NCBI RefSeq assembly: GCF_019175385.1
Contig: NC_083344.1
Coordinates: forward strand, 4,378,965 to 4,442,964
Origin: Lycium barbarum
Lineage: Eukaryota; Streptophyta; Magnoliopsida; Solanales; Solanaceae
Reading direction: 5' to 3'
Length of the DNA stretch: 64,000 bases
Under the pieces are notes generated by a model. The model was given only the letters and a program-made list of their open reading frames with translations, ran no database searches and was not told the origin of the DNA. Made by a program: the position numbers and the translations under genes. Of this stretch, positions 44,788 to 57,400 are shown piece by piece (position 1 is the stretch's first letter; each line of letters opens with the position of its first letter).

Positions 44788-47774
44788 GTTGTTATACCCC
44801 ATTTTAAATGGGTCAAATCGGAGTACAACATATTGGTGATTCCTGAATTATTTGATTTAAGGAGTCGCCACCTAATTATTTTAACGGTGAATTAGGACAC
44901 CTAAGTATTAACTAAGGCAAAGCTAAACTAAACCTCCGCTAATGGTCTGCTTAATTAATGTGATTCTAGGTAAGGGTTCTAAATATCCTAATGGGAAGGT
45001 ATTAGGCATCCATTAGAATCCGTTAGTTTACGGTTACTGATTAAACTTAGGTTAATTTAAATCAAATTAAATATTTGTCTCAAAATACCGAATAGGCGAA
45101 TAACTAATTTAGAAAAGAAAAGAAAACTTTTAACCTCAAAAATGAGTTAAGAAGTGACCTATGATTACTCAAATGATTTTTCTATTTAAGAAAAGCGAGA
45201 TTAAAAGATTTAAAAATCGAAACTCTTCCTTTCAAAAAAAAGTACTTGATCATTTCTTTAGAATTTGAAAAAAAAAAAAGTCACATGACCAATTTTGTTT
45301 TAAAACTTGTTTTAAAATAAGTAGCAAGAAAGTATTCTAAAACGTTTGTCAACCAAATCGAAATCCAAACTTTCCATTTGACCATGGAAATGAAATTGGT
45401 TTTAAAAAGAGATGATTTCAAATTCCACTTGGATTGCTCCTAAATTAAATCAAACTCGTTGAGAACTAAAAGTCGGGTTGTTATAAACCATTTGGATAAA
45501 AGAAAAAACGAACGTTCCAATAAAACGAACTAGAAAAGAAACTTAGAAAAATATTGCGTTTGATAGTCGCAAAAATAATATGCCTATATCTAATCCCCAA
45601 GACTAAGTGTCACAGTGTCGAATCACACGAACAGTCACAAAATAAGAAACACAAAAAGGGTCAATTTTGGACAAGTTAAAAATGCGACAGATGCTATTTC
45701 TTCTCCGACGAGTGAAAGGAGCGAGCGGAGAAATAGACGCGGGTTCTGTATTTCCCATTTATTTCCTTTCATTTTTTTTTGTTCGGAAATATCACAAGGG
45801 AGCGAGAGAGATGCTTGAGATGGACGAAATGCCAGTGTCCTGGATATACTGATAATATTGAGTCTCATTTGAGACTCCTCGCAACTCCGGATGTCATGCA
45901 AAGGAAAAAAAAAAAGGAAAATAAAAGAACTAGAACAATGACATGATTTAAAATGAATAAAAAAAGAGGGGAAGATAAATCAAGTAGCAATCCTTATTGT
46001 TAGCAAAACATGTTTTTTAAATTTTAACAAAATGACAGAACAGACAGAACTTTAATGAGAGACAACTTGATTAAAAAATATCTACCTAGATACCTATACG
46101 AAACAGTGGCTTCTCTAAAGGCAGGAATCAAACAAAGATTAAACTTAAATCTTGAGTTTTAATAAGAGATCTAAAAAAAAGAACACATTTAAATATGCCT
46201 TTAGGAAGAAAAACATAACAGTGACAGGAAAAATCCGAAACAGTGCTAGCTTTTATGTCTAACAACCAAAACTAATTAACTAAAACCAACTAATCTAAAA
46301 TACCACGAACGAGGCATGACACTAAACCAAAAGAAGACTCAAATGTAAAGACACAAACAACAACCTTCCCTCCCAGCTCAAGAAGTCTGCTGATACATTT
46401 GAAACTAAACACATCTTACAACACACTAAGGATAAGGAATTCATGGGAGAAAGTTAACAGATTCTTAAGATAGATTTGAACTTCTTAAAGCTATAAATAA
46501 GGTAAAAAGAGTGAGCTTTCGAGTTATAACTAACTGTCAACATTAGCATTCGCAATAAACTAAGGAAAAGGACACCACATATTAACAGTAAAACTCATTT
46601 TCACATAGATAGAAAAGGACAAACTAATTCTCTAATTCAAACAAGATTTAGCTAATCTACACAAAGTGGAAAAATACACAAAACTGAAAATAGGGTCATG
46701 CCTCACCTAACAAATCTAAATTAAAGCAAGGAGCATAAATGAACCACACATTATCGTACAATATGAAATCTAATGAAAACAGAAAAGAAAAGCAGAATCT
46801 AAAGAGAATGAGGATTACTTAACCATAAATCTAACAGCCACAAAACTAGAAACTAAAACAAACTACATTGAAACAAAAGTGAGAAATAAAAGAAGAAAAT
46901 TTCTTGGGACCTTTAAAGCTATCATCAGTTTGGAAGACTTAGCAGTAGCTACAAACTAGTTTATACAAAATGGCAAGTTCATATCATACTTCAATTTGTT
47001 AGCGACTTCTTCAAAGGTTATTAAGGCATGACTAGGATTAAGTTTGGCATACTAACTTCAGGAAAATACAGATTCTATCATCTCACAAGAACTAATGGAA
47101 TTCTAGGTGATACACATAGAAAAAGAGAACAAGGAGAGGAAAAATTGAACCCAAACAGATCTCTATTCAACTCTAAACAAAAGCTTATGCTCATGATCAC
47201 AAAAGAGAGGGAACATTTAGTTCTACCAGCCAAACTGATGCATTTGAGTTTAAAACTACATGAAAGCTCATCACATTTCATAATAATGACAAAAAAAGGT
47301 GAGCTGTCCTTGAACAAACATAAGGGAGCCATATTAATACCCTAATCATGCAATATCTAATTTAAAAAAAAAAAAAAAAAAAAGCACTGAGAAAGCAACA
47401 TCCGAAACTGCAAGTGGCTTAGAAGTGTCATAACAGGCATGTAATGGATGGAAATTTTTTACATAACTCAGTCAACTTGTAACTTATCAATAAATCATGG
47501 ACTAAATCACACTAAAGTTACACCATATGCTAATAACTTGACTAGATATAGATTACAATAGTGATTAAGTTAAAATGGCAAAAGGAAACAGGCTAATGCT
47601 TAACTTAAACTAACATACACTTAGCCAAATAGCAACTGCCTAAACCAAATTAAAATAGTTGAACCTATAAGCAACCAGCAATGTCCAATCAATCTCATAC
47701 TTAACTTATTCATCCAGTTGTCCAAGCATGAAACCAAAACAAGTTCTAAAAAAATTAGGATTAAGCATGAATAG

Positions 47775-50079
47775 TGTCACGACCCAACCTAGGGCCATGC
47801 GAGTGACCGAGATTAACCTGCCCGATAACCCAACTTATGTTACCTGTACTCAAACGTGGCATTCAATAGGGTTTATTTAACTAAGGTTGAAAGTTGTAAA
47901 TAGAATACCAAAGTCGACCTGTAACTCAAAACATCCCAAAACATATTTATATATATACGTAACGTATCACAATGCAAGCCAACGAGGCTGCCGATACTTC
48001 TGTACAACAAAACAATGGCCGGCAAGGTCAAACAGTATCCATGACACTCACGCTGTCCGCAGACTACTAGAAGAGTATGACTAAGTGACGGGACAGGGCC
48101 CCGTCGTGCCCATAATGTATACACACAAAATTATACCAAAACAGGAACAGTCTCCGAAGCAAGTAGAGTTGTCTGACTCTCAGTGCTGACTCCTCCTAGG
48201 TGGCTGGATTGTCTGACCGCATCCCTGAACCTGCGGGCATGAAACGCAGCCCCCGAAGAAAGGAGGTCAGTACGGAATATGTACTGAATATGTAAGGCAG
48301 TACTGAATCATAAAACAAGGAAAAGCATAACAGTAAGCAAGTTTAGAAAGCAACCCGGGGGTAACCTGGAATAGCATTTTGAACCATGCCATATGGTCCC
48401 TTACTCAAATTCTAGCATACACAATATAAATACAGAATATCCTACTCGTAGATGCTTCCGGCTAATAACACAATAGTCCCTTCGGACGGCCGTTCCGGCA
48501 TAGTCATGATGGCCCCTTCAGGCAGCCGCTTCCGGCTTAACTAGGGTGGCCCCTTCGGGCAGCCGCCTCCGGCTTAAGAATATCATAATCCAGCTGATCA
48601 GGTGGAACAATAACAATACATATGATATACAGTATGAATATGTAATGAAGTTACAAAACGTTGCACCCCTTTCAAAGTGGTTTCTATTACAACTTCCTTT
48701 GGAGAGATCTTGAGAACAAGTTTTAGAGTTTCCTTCATTTACCATATGCTTTGTAGTGAACATGTAAGTATAATGTATCGCAGAAGCTTCCTTCGGATTA
48801 TCAACAAGAGTATAGCATGAACGAAACAAGACATTGGATATCGACTCCAAATCCAACTAAGAATAGAGTATTTATGTTTTACGTTTTTTAGGAGTCATAT
48901 AAAAGGGATCATGCCAAAATATAGAAGAGTTAGCTTTACATACCTGTTAGCGACTATTCGCAACCCGTTCACCTTGTCGCTCTTTTAGCCTATTTAATAT
49001 AAGAGTAACGTTAACGTTAGTAACTATACTTTCTAGTTCATAAATCCGTAGCCCACCGTTTATAAAACTTATTCTTTGGCTTATACTTTCCCGTTAAGGG
49101 TTTTTCATTATTTAAGGACTTTAACGAAAATCGGGCAGCATTTCCCCTATATATTCGCCTAACCCGAATTTCCAATTACCCTCCTGTTAACACAGAAACA
49201 CCAACCACAACATATGGACATAATCATATCTTCAATCCTTTCAATTTAATAAGGATAACAACATGTTCATAACAACACAACTTCACCCTTAACTATCTAA
49301 TTCCTTCATTCTTTTACCATGTAATTCATGATAACAACAACCATATTGTCACTTAAAAATCAATTCACCATGCCTAATTAAAGCAGCCCCCCCTACACGG
49401 CTCAATTTACATTCCAACATCAACACATACAACTCCTTACATTCATCACACACTTACCAACTTACACAAGTCTAATTCACCTCCAAAACGTGAAAAAAAA
49501 GGATTAAATCATACCTTGATAAGCTTGGCTCCCTAATATTGCTAATCCCTTAAATGTTCACAACGTCAACACTTTAATTTTCCCTTCTCTAAGCTCACTC
49601 TCGGCTGGAAATTGCCATGGCCGAGAGCTTTCTTTTTTTTTTTTTTTTTTTTTTTTTGCTCCTTTCCCTTTCTAATTTCGTTGTTTGAAGTGAAATGGAT
49701 TTGTGGTGCAAGCATTACTCATCAAAGTATATATTTATAGGCTGCCCCTAAGCCTTCCACGTGCCCCCTCATGGTGAGTCATTATGTTGATTTAATTTTT
49801 CTTTTCTTTTTTTTCTTTTTTTTTAACAAAAATCGAGTGGGGCCCACTTTGGTAATTAATCTTAATTAATCACTAATTATTACTTAATAATCTAATCACA
49901 ATTAATTAATTCCTAATCTCTAATAATATTTTTACACTAAGTAAAATTTATAAAAAATTTATGTTCTAATTAAAATTGAAAATTAAGGATTTCTATTTGG
50001 TGTCCGAAAATGATCATGTCTTTAATTTGAGTCGACTTGTTTGCGAATATTTCGACGTATAAATATACGGGGTATAACA
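47775..50079 (+). mobile_element. Solo LTR 2 (TGTCACGACC...TATAACA), 2.3 kb
   Basis: It starts TGTCACGACCC and ends GGGGTATAACA, flanked by perfect AATAG duplications at 47770-47774 and 50080-50084. The uninterrupted sequence is visible in the other Ogre LTR near 31640. It has no coding domain. It is related to solo LTR 1 by its ends, the GGCTGCC/GGCAAGG phrases, the TGCGGGCATGA and GTACTGA region, and GGGCAGCATTTCCCCT (49134-49149). Confidence 0.9.
48476..48580 (+). repeat. GC-rich tandem repeat in solo LTR 2
   Basis: Three imperfect units of about 33 bp around CCCCTTCGGGCAGCCGCCTC and CCGGCTTAA. They give a local GC peak in AT-rich surroundings. Confidence 0.8.
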
Positions 50080-50630
50080 AATAGACTTAAACTAAAACAG
50101 GCATGCTACAAGTATAAGACAAACTAAACACTAATCAAGAGCATTCAAACATGTCTTAAGCTAAACTAAAGCATAACGAAGGCAAACTAACAACAAACAA
50201 CTAAATGAAACAGCAAACTACATCATATAAGCATTTAAGCATACCCTAACAACAATTAAACTAAACAGCAGACTAAGCACATAAACACACTACATGCAAG
50301 AACTGAAAAATAAAAGAAAGGAATGAAGTTTACCTTTTTCGGAGGCAGTGAACAGGGGTTTGACTCTCGTATCTACGCTCGAACGCGAACGACGCTCGGA
50401 TCTTTTCGAGTGCAAACCTCACCGAGAAATGGAATTGAAATTCCTTCCAAGACCCTCAACACACTCAAACGCAACGAAAAAAAAAAAGAGAATTTTCAGA
50501 TTAAGAAAACCAAACTAGACTCGATGGAATTCTACCTAAAGTTGACTTTTTAATCAAACAGGAGTAGGTAAAAAAAAATCGATTCGGAACCCTTTTTTTT
50601 CAGACCCCCTTGAACATTGGGATTGGGTTC

Positions 50631-50640
50631 TTTATATAGA
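50631..50640 (-). promoter_or_regulatory. TATA box of the Ogre 5' LTR
   Basis: On the - strand it reads TCTATATAAA, just downstream of a CTAGGGTTTGGGGG stretch. The 3' LTR carries TACATAAA at the same place. It is therefore the likely promoter for the element's - strand transcript. Confidence 0.6.
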
Positions 50641-51412
50641 ACCCCCAAACCCTAGATCCGAGAAGCTGTTTTTGCTGTGAGGCCATTAGAAATGGAGGGA
50701 AAATCCCTCCAATATTGAATCGGCCAATCACGAACAAGAATTTAAAATCGCAAATCGACAAATCCATTAAGGGATATCAGATGAAAAAGCAGAAAAAGAA
50801 AGAAAAGGTCAACTTACAACGGTTGAAATCTGATGAGGAAGGACAAGGCATTAATTTCCTTCCCCCAAACGACCATGCACGGTCTGTAGGCACGAAAAGC
50901 TTCTGCGAATTTACCATTTTCGTTGGAGAGAGAGGAGGAGAAGAGAAGAGAAAGAGCGGCGCGGATGAATTCGTATAGGGTTTAGGGCAACTGAAGTTGT
51001 AATTGTTTCGTGGGACGGGTCGTTAAAATGGGTGATGGGCTGGTTATTAACGGGTAGTGGGCTGGTTCATTTAATGGGTAGTGGGCTGGTTTCATATGAT
51101 TTAAGCCTTAGACCAAGTAATTTTAGGACTGATTATGGGCTCGGATTTGGATGAATAGGCTTCTAAATTTAAATGAAGGACCCATTTCAATTAATTATAT
51201 ATTAACGCGTGCTAAAATATTACCTAATATAAAAGTATATATTCATTAGTACTCAGAAAAAAAAAATTATATGATATCGTAATAGCCGTGTGATAATATT
51301 TTTAAAGTTTAACAGTACGTAAATGCTATTGTTTAATTGCACAAAATAAACACGATGCGTGTGTGCATAAGACGGTAAATAAAAAATGTTAAAAATGATT
51401 ATAATGCAAATC

Positions 51413-51494
<82 letters not shown>

Positions 51495-51695
51495 TAATAA
51501 TAATAACGATAATGATAACAACAGTAATAACAATGATAATAGGCAATGACTATAGTTGGATAATAAACGGCGGTATTAATAGAAAGCTAATTAAAATTGC
51601 GGTAAAATATAAATGACTATTTTTAAGCTATAAAAAATATTAGAAACGTCAATAAATGTTTTGGAAGAAAGGCAGGACAAAATTGGGTGTCAACA

Positions 51696-51700
51696 GTAGT
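51696..51700 (+). other. Target-site duplication GTAGT, right of the Ogre element
   Basis: Matches 28676-28680 exactly. On the - strand this is ACTAC inside the element B gag codons for Pro-Tyr-Thr-Thr. Confidence 0.95.
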
Positions 51701-52474
51701 GTACGGCTTTCCGTAAGTAAAAGAAGACTTGGAATCAACTTCGTACTTATCCTTGATAGTCCCTTCGATGAACCACTTTATTCGGTCGAGCGGAATCATC
51801 CCTTCAGAAGAAACTGGAATTTCCTTGGTCAGTGGTACTTGTTTTGCACGAGGTTCAATCTCCTGTGTTTCTAGACCCTTCCCAGGTGCGTGGCTGGATT
51901 CTCCTTGCATTAATCCATCCATCTTGTCCATCAACTTCTCAATCCGAGCGTCTTGATTTTGCACATGCTTTGCCAAGCCATCGATCACCTTTGCCAAGTT
52001 TGCTAGTGTCTCTTCCATCGATGAGGCATTAGTTACCATTATTTGCATGATTGTTAGGGATGTTGGAGAATAGCATGGATTATCGCATAAGTTGAACTTT
52101 GACTGGCCTACTTTATGTGGTGTGAGTGGAGAGGATCCGTCACTTGAAGTATCATTATCTTCCTTCATAGGAGAGTTCTTAGATCCAGAGAGATCAAGTA
52201 GAGCTAGAGTCTTCTTAATCTTTTCAGCAATGCTGCTTCCTTCCTCCGATGCATCAGCAGAGGATCTTGCTCCTTTTAGGGATGAAGATCCAAAAATAGG
52301 AGTTGTTGCGGACGACACTTGGAGTGCTTGTTATCCCAACATGCTTGCTTTGCTCCTTGTAACTGGTCTGATGCGATCGAAGGTAATGTCGAGGATGCTT
52401 TCCACATCAGCAGAGAACTTGGATTTAGCAACCTTAGAGGAAATTGATTTGGAGTTGATCTTCTCTGAAGTCAT
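51701..52474 (-). pseudogene. Element B gag, N-terminal part
   Basis: It starts at an ATG at 52472-52474 (MTSEKINSKS) and reads FSADVESILDITFDRIRPVT and RSKASMLG. It then meets a TAA at 52331-52333 (consistent with CAA to TAA) and continues in frame with ATTPIFGSSS, a coiled-coil-like stretch (LAKVIDGLAKHVQNQDARIEKLMDKM) and FIEGTIKDKYEV. It is cut by the Ogre insertion after SFTYGKPYT; the next residues lie at 28675 and below. Confidence 0.88.
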
Positions 52475-52527
52475 TTCGATGTTCTTGAGCTTTGATGATC
52501 GAAAAGTTGAGATGAGAGGTAGAGATT

Positions 52528-52545
52528 GTCCCACCGGGTGTGCCA
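52528..52545 (-). other. Element B primer-binding site
   Basis: On the - strand it reads TGGCACACCCGGTGGGAC, four bases after the LTR end. I did not identify the tRNA. Element A's version differs at a few positions. Confidence 0.7.
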
Positions 52546-52549
52546 AATT

Positions 52550-53008
52550 TGTTTGCAACAAATTTTAATATGCGGAAAATAAATTGTAACCACAAATAAA
52601 ATATGAAGAAACAAAGATTTTATTGATGAATGTTATGGGTACAAGATCTGTTTACTCCCTTGATTCTTCTCTCCTAATATTTCTCCGTGATTCGAGAGCC
52701 ATTAGTAGCTTATTTCTCAAACGTAGGCTGATTTGGATTTGAATATGTGGACTTTCTTGGGATGCATTTGATCTCCATGAAAGGATATTGTGGATCTTCT
52801 TGAAGTATTTGGTTGTCAAGAAATATCCGGCCACATATTGACCTCTTTTTGAATACCCATGAGTTTATGGGATATCTGAGATGTCTTTCCAAGGGAATAT
52901 GTGTCTCTTATATAAGTGCGAGCTAGGGTTTAGAGATAGAGGCCTCCAAGAAACCCTAACAGATATTGAGCTCATCTTGTAGAGTCCCATAAAATTTCGA
53001 TGTCTACA
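52550..53008 (-). repeat. Element B 5' LTR, 459 bp
   Basis: Reads TGTAGACATC...GCAAACA on the - strand. It is the same family and length as element A's LTRs but inverted relative to them. Its U3 end abuts CACGT. Confidence 0.92.
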
Positions 53009-53445
53009 CACGTATAACAACATTGACATTTAGATAATATTTCGTTGTTATAGGCAAAAAAAAAGGCATAAAATCTAATGTTTCATTTTTAATTGTCAAA
53101 TTTTAAGCTTAATTACACTTTGTATAACAAAGGAAAATCTTTTAATGATGAAAATATATATATTCATATAATATTTTTTGTCATAAATAGTGTATGAAAG
53201 GATCAAATATTTGATCAAAATCTCTATACTTGTTATCGGTAATCATAAGTACTCCAATTTTATAAAGATGATTACTTATTATTTACCAAAAAAAGAAGAT
53301 TGTTGTTATATGGGGGTAATTTTACAAAGAACGTATTGTTATAAAGTTGGATGTTATTGTTATAGAGAAATAAATATAATATGAAAAATCAATTCTAAAA
53401 AAATTTAGCTATTATAAAGATATTGTTATATGGAGATAATGTTTA
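53009..53445. mobile_element. CACGT duplication and right arm of the split inverted-repeat element
   Basis: CACGT (53009-53013) is followed by ATAACAACATTGAC and several TTGTTATA / TTATAAAG phrases related to the left arm. The far end is not sharply defined. Confidence 0.6.
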
Positions 53446-53716
53446 GCTCATAACTACTCACAATCCTTATCCTATTTGTATTTCGATTTAGTTGTCCCTA
53501 CTTACATCTGCCACCTCCTCCCAATTCCCAATATGCGTCACACTAAAACGTTAAACCCGACCACTTGTCTCGCCAAACTTTAACTTTCAAAGTGAAAAGA
53601 ATGTTAAATTTTCCATTAAATTCAATAGTGTGGCCCACACATTATTTATCATTACTCTCCGTGGCACCTTTCAAATAGAATTAATTTTAAAAAATTAATC
53701 GTAATTTTTTTATATA

Positions 53717-53959
53717 CTCTCTCCGTTCATTTTTATTTATTCACTTTAAATTTTTTACATTGTTTAAGTAATAATAAATGAAGTACATAATTTATTAATT
53801 GATGCATATTTTTATTAGATTTAAAAAATAATTTGAAGTGAGTAATAAATACCATAATAAAAAGAAAAAAATATTGTCTTATCTTAATATATGAAAATAA
53901 TAAGTAAAAATAAAAATCTATTTTAAGAATAGTGGACAAGTAAAAGTGAATGGAAGGAG
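53717..53959. mobile_element. Stowaway-type MITE (2)
   Basis: Ends are CTCTCTCCGTTCATTTTTAT and AAAGTGAATGGAAGGAG, flanked by TA on both sides (53715-53716, 53960-53961). Same family as 5141-5390. About 480 bp upstream of the DUF760 start codon. Confidence 0.85.
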
Positions 53960-54244
53960 TATATATTAAATATTTTAGATTGTTAATCATTATAATTTAT
54001 AGTAATTTTTCACATAGTTTTAAATATGAAAATTTTATTTAAAAAATTTGAAGATTTTTATATCCGAATTTAGGGTAAAAATTTTGAAAATATGACACCA
54101 GACCATTATAATTGCGACAGAGGAGTACTTTGTTTGGTACTAATAATAATAAAATAATAATCATCGTCAAAAGGTTTCATGATTGAGATGGATTAGGACT
54201 CTACAACTAATCCTTCAATCAAACGGATTAGGAGTCAGTACATG

Positions 54245-54253
54245 TTATTTAAG
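54245..54253 (+). promoter_or_regulatory. Possible TATA box of the DUF760 gene
   Basis: TTATTTAAG lies 184-192 bp before the ATG and is followed by an A/C-rich stretch that could hold the transcript start. It is the best candidate by eye only. Confidence 0.35.
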
Positions 54254-54436
54254 CTTTCGATCATCATAACACTACTACAAAATTTCACCAAAATACAATC
54301 TTGAAAACCATCATAGTAATAATAAATTCTCTCTGTTTCTTGTGTTTCTCATAGCTAGATAAAACACAAAATTCCTTCACCAATTACTCCTCTAATCAGT
54401 TCTTTCTTTCCACAACAGTTTCTTCTTGAATTAATA

Positions 54437-57400
54437 ATGGACTGTATCTCGTCATACACCAAGATTTCACTATCCAAATTTCCACCTCATCAATTAAAAA
54501 AAACCCTTTCAATATCAACACCATCATCAATACTATTTTCTCCATTACAGAGTACTCTGTCCAAGTTACAGAGTAAAAAAACATTGGTCATAGTGGCTAG
54601 TACTAATAACAATAATAATAGTAGTAGTAGTAGTAGTAATAGGAGTAGTGATGATTGTGAGTTTAGTGGATTAACTGCACCATTAGTGCCATGTACACCT
54701 GTTGGGAAGTTGTTGAGTAGCACGTTACAGAATGAAATAGAGTGGTTTCACGAGGTTGCGGAGCAAGAATTGATGAAGATGAGTTATATGAGGGATGATA
54801 CCTTTAATCGAATGAATCTCAGCTTGTGCTCTGATGAAGCTGTTCTTCACAGGTACGTGTTGCACGTCTTTTCCTGTGTTGCGTCAAAGAATCATCGTAA
54901 GAGTTTAAGTTATATACACCGATAATTGTTGCAATATAACAAGTCATAGTATTTTATTGCTCTATAAAATTTTATAGATTGCTTCCTTTGTCCTAAATTA
55001 CTTATCATGTTTCGTTTCTCGAGATTCAACTAACTAATTTTTGAAACTAAATTGGATTGGATAAACTGTTTTATTACGATTAAGATTTTGATATTTTAAA
55101 ACAATACGAAAAGTACTACACGTTACCGCTTTTCTCATGTCAATTTAATGAAAAAATATATTTTGTAATGTTGGTCAAAGTTCAAATAGTTTCACTCTTG
55201 AAAAACGGAACATGGCAATTTGGGACGGAGTAGTACCTTGTAAAATTGGCTGTTATTGTAGGTCAACTTAACTAACTCTTGTTGACTTATAGACTGTCCA
55301 CATATTTTAAGTAACTGTCACTGATAGCAGTTGCAATTTAACAGGTCATATGTTGTCATTGCTTGTTTTATAGCTTACCATGTGAGACTTAATACGTAGA
55401 ATTACCTGTTGTTGTAGGTCAGCTTAACCTTACTTATGTGAGTTTATGCTATATACACTGAAAATAGTTGCAGTTTAACAAGCCAATAGTAGGTTATTGC
55501 TCTATCAATTTTTTTAGGTTACCGTGTGAGGCTTAATATATACTATATAGAATTTGCTGGTTGTTGTAGGTCAACTTAACTTACTCTTGTCGAGTTTGAC
55601 TTACAGACACTAAGGGCTCATTTGGTACTAGGGATAAGGAATATATAATTCTAGGATTAAATTTGAGATGTCTTTATCCCACATTTGGTTGGGATAAAAT
55701 CACGGTATAACTACTCCCAGGATTAACTATCTCGGATTGTAGTGTTTGGAGGGTGGGATAACTAATCCCAGGATAAGGAATCCTGGGATAACTTTTTTTT
55801 GAACCAAACGACCCCTGATAGTTTAAAAGAGTTTTTATACTATCAGGTGACTTAAGAGATAATTTCAAGTAACTGTCCATGATAAGTGGGATTACTAACC
55901 CTACTCTCTTAAGTCACAGGTTGTGATCATGTCCTGTCATCAGAGTTTTAAGTTATGTACTTTGACAACAAGTGTAATTTAACAGGTCATAGCAGGTTAT
56001 TACTATAATTACAGGTCACCTTTGAGGCTTAGTATGTAGAATAATCTGTTGTTGCAGGTCAACTTAACCTTACTCTTGTTGAGTTTAACTTATATCAGGT
56101 CATCTCTTAACAAGTGAGATTACTAACCTAAAAAAATAACGCATACTGATAGTGTAAAAGGTATTGATAGAATTGCATTTTTAAAGTTTATTGATGTGGT
56201 GAAGGACTTAATATGTTTTTTCCGCACGAATTTTGGTGTGTAGTGTATTCACTAGTCCAGTTATATATAGGTGCTTGGAGTTAAGAAGTTTCTTTATCTT
56301 TGTGTGTGAATTTTGTGGTACTTGAGTAAGGGTGGAGTTTGTTCTCCAAATCTTTGTTTTATTCGGTGTTGCTGAAGATGATTCATCTGTTTTTTTCCGA
56401 TGTACAAAGAGGATATTACTGGTTAGACTTTGACAATAGTTGCTGGAGCAGAGGTAGCATCAGCAAACATTGACTTATCACTTTTTGATAGTAACACTAA
56501 TTATGTCACGTAAATTGAGATAGAGGAAATTGTGATTTGTTGTATGTCCCAGAAATATTGTTCTTGCATTTCGCAGGAGGGACTCGCTGAAACTTGAATA
56601 GATGTTACCAATGATGACATAAGTTAATTTATGTAATTCTTGAAAAGGTAATGTTAACTTCACTTCGCAAAACCCCTCTACTTTAAGACAAAAACATTAG
56701 AGAAGAGTATATTTACTGCAATATTACATTTTCTTGTGGCGTTGTAAGGAAGCTGAACTTGCTCTATATGTATACACAAAACTGTCTTTGATAATAGCCT
56801 CTGACTAAAGGAGAAAACGAAGAACGATATTGCAGCCTTAACTTAGTAGGAACCAATTATTGTGTGGATTAAAATGCCAAAGTTATGTTTAGGTGCGTAA
56901 TCATCGGACTAATTATCAAATTGTTGATAAATGAATGCTGGTTTCTGCATTATGATGGTAGGATTAATTGTTTGAACACTTCTTGTTTGATTCCTTGATA
57001 CTTCTGTGGTTTATGAAAATTTTGAATAAATAATGAAATGCCAGGAGAATTTCTGAGCTGAGAGAGCTGGAATGTCGAAATGCTGTTGAGGAAGTTATGT
57101 ACATGTTAATAGTTTACAAGTTCTCCAAAATTGGAGTGCACTTGGTTCCTAAGCTCTCCAAATGCATGTACAATGGCAGGCTCGAGATATGGCCCTGTAA
57201 GGACTGGGAACTTGAGTCTATCTATAGCTCTGGCATACTGGAAATTGTGAAGTTTCATCTTTCAGCCATTGTAGGATGGGAAGACAAGCTGAACGTAAAA
57301 GATAAATGGGCCCTTACTCAAGCCGAGTTGCTCCGTATCCGTGTAGTCTATGCTGCTTCGATTCGTTTTGGATACTTTTTGAAGTCGGCCTCATTGAGGT

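Larger units (their letters stand above)
28681..51695 (-). mobile_element. Ogre/Tat-type LTR retrotransposon, near complete, stop-riddled
   Basis: Total 23.0 kb, or about 20.7 kb without the nested solo LTR. LTRs of about 4.58 and 4.60 kb flank an 11.5-kb interior. In transcription order (- strand) the interior holds: tRNA-Arg primer site, leader, ORF1, gag, protease, a predicted intron, RT, RNase H, a second archaeal-type RNase H, integrase, and a 2-kb 3' region with repeats and purine tract. Long LTRs, an extra ORF1, the intron and a dual RNase H are established marks of Ogre/Tat elements. All major domains are present, but at least eight in-frame stops and two frameshifts block them. Confidence 0.93.
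44790..51695 (-). repeat. Ogre 5' LTR, about 4.6 kb, split by solo LTR 2
   Basis: Collinear with 28681-33256 apart from the 2310-bp insertion and small indels. It has an ATA microsatellite at 51415-51490. Confidence 0.93.
7111..53008. mobile_element. 45.9-kb nested composite insertion (A+B with D, Ogre and two solo LTRs inside)
   Basis: A single block is bounded by CACGT on both sides, and its outer ends are both TGTAGACATC read inward. Inside are element A (+), element B (-, in three pieces), element D (+), an Ogre-type element (-) and two solo LTRs. Three of the nested insertions show their own 5-bp duplications. Ordinary LTR retrotransposons end U3...U5; this block ends U3...U3. Confidence 0.8.
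11306..53008 (-). mobile_element. Element B: Ty3/gypsy retrotransposon, 5' half, in three pieces
   Basis: On the - strand, B reads LTR (52550-53008), primer site, gag N-terminus (51701-52474), gag C-terminus with zinc knuckle (27685-28675) and RT N-terminal half (11306-11861). The Ogre insertion splits gag with a clean GTAGT duplication. Element D lies between gag and RT, and the protease region is missing there. The rest of RT, RNase H, integrase and the 3' LTR are absent; the RT abuts element A. Confidence 0.82.
54853..57044 (+). other. Intron of the DUF760 gene, 2192 bp, repeat-rich
   Basis: GT...AG ends. It contains a Stowaway-like MITE, a TIR MITE and a dispersed intronic repeat (listed separately). 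55830-57044 otherwise holds nothing recognised. Confidence 0.85.

Noticed and set aside
28681..51695. Reading the Ogre-type element as an endogenous pararetrovirus or other virus
   Set aside because: It has paired LTRs, a 5-bp target duplication, a gag-pro-RT-RNase H-integrase order and no movement or envelope protein. It is a Tat-lineage retrotransposon.
55674..55880. - strand frame in the DUF760 intron
   Set aside because: It is the translation of a TIR MITE with GGGATAA repeats.
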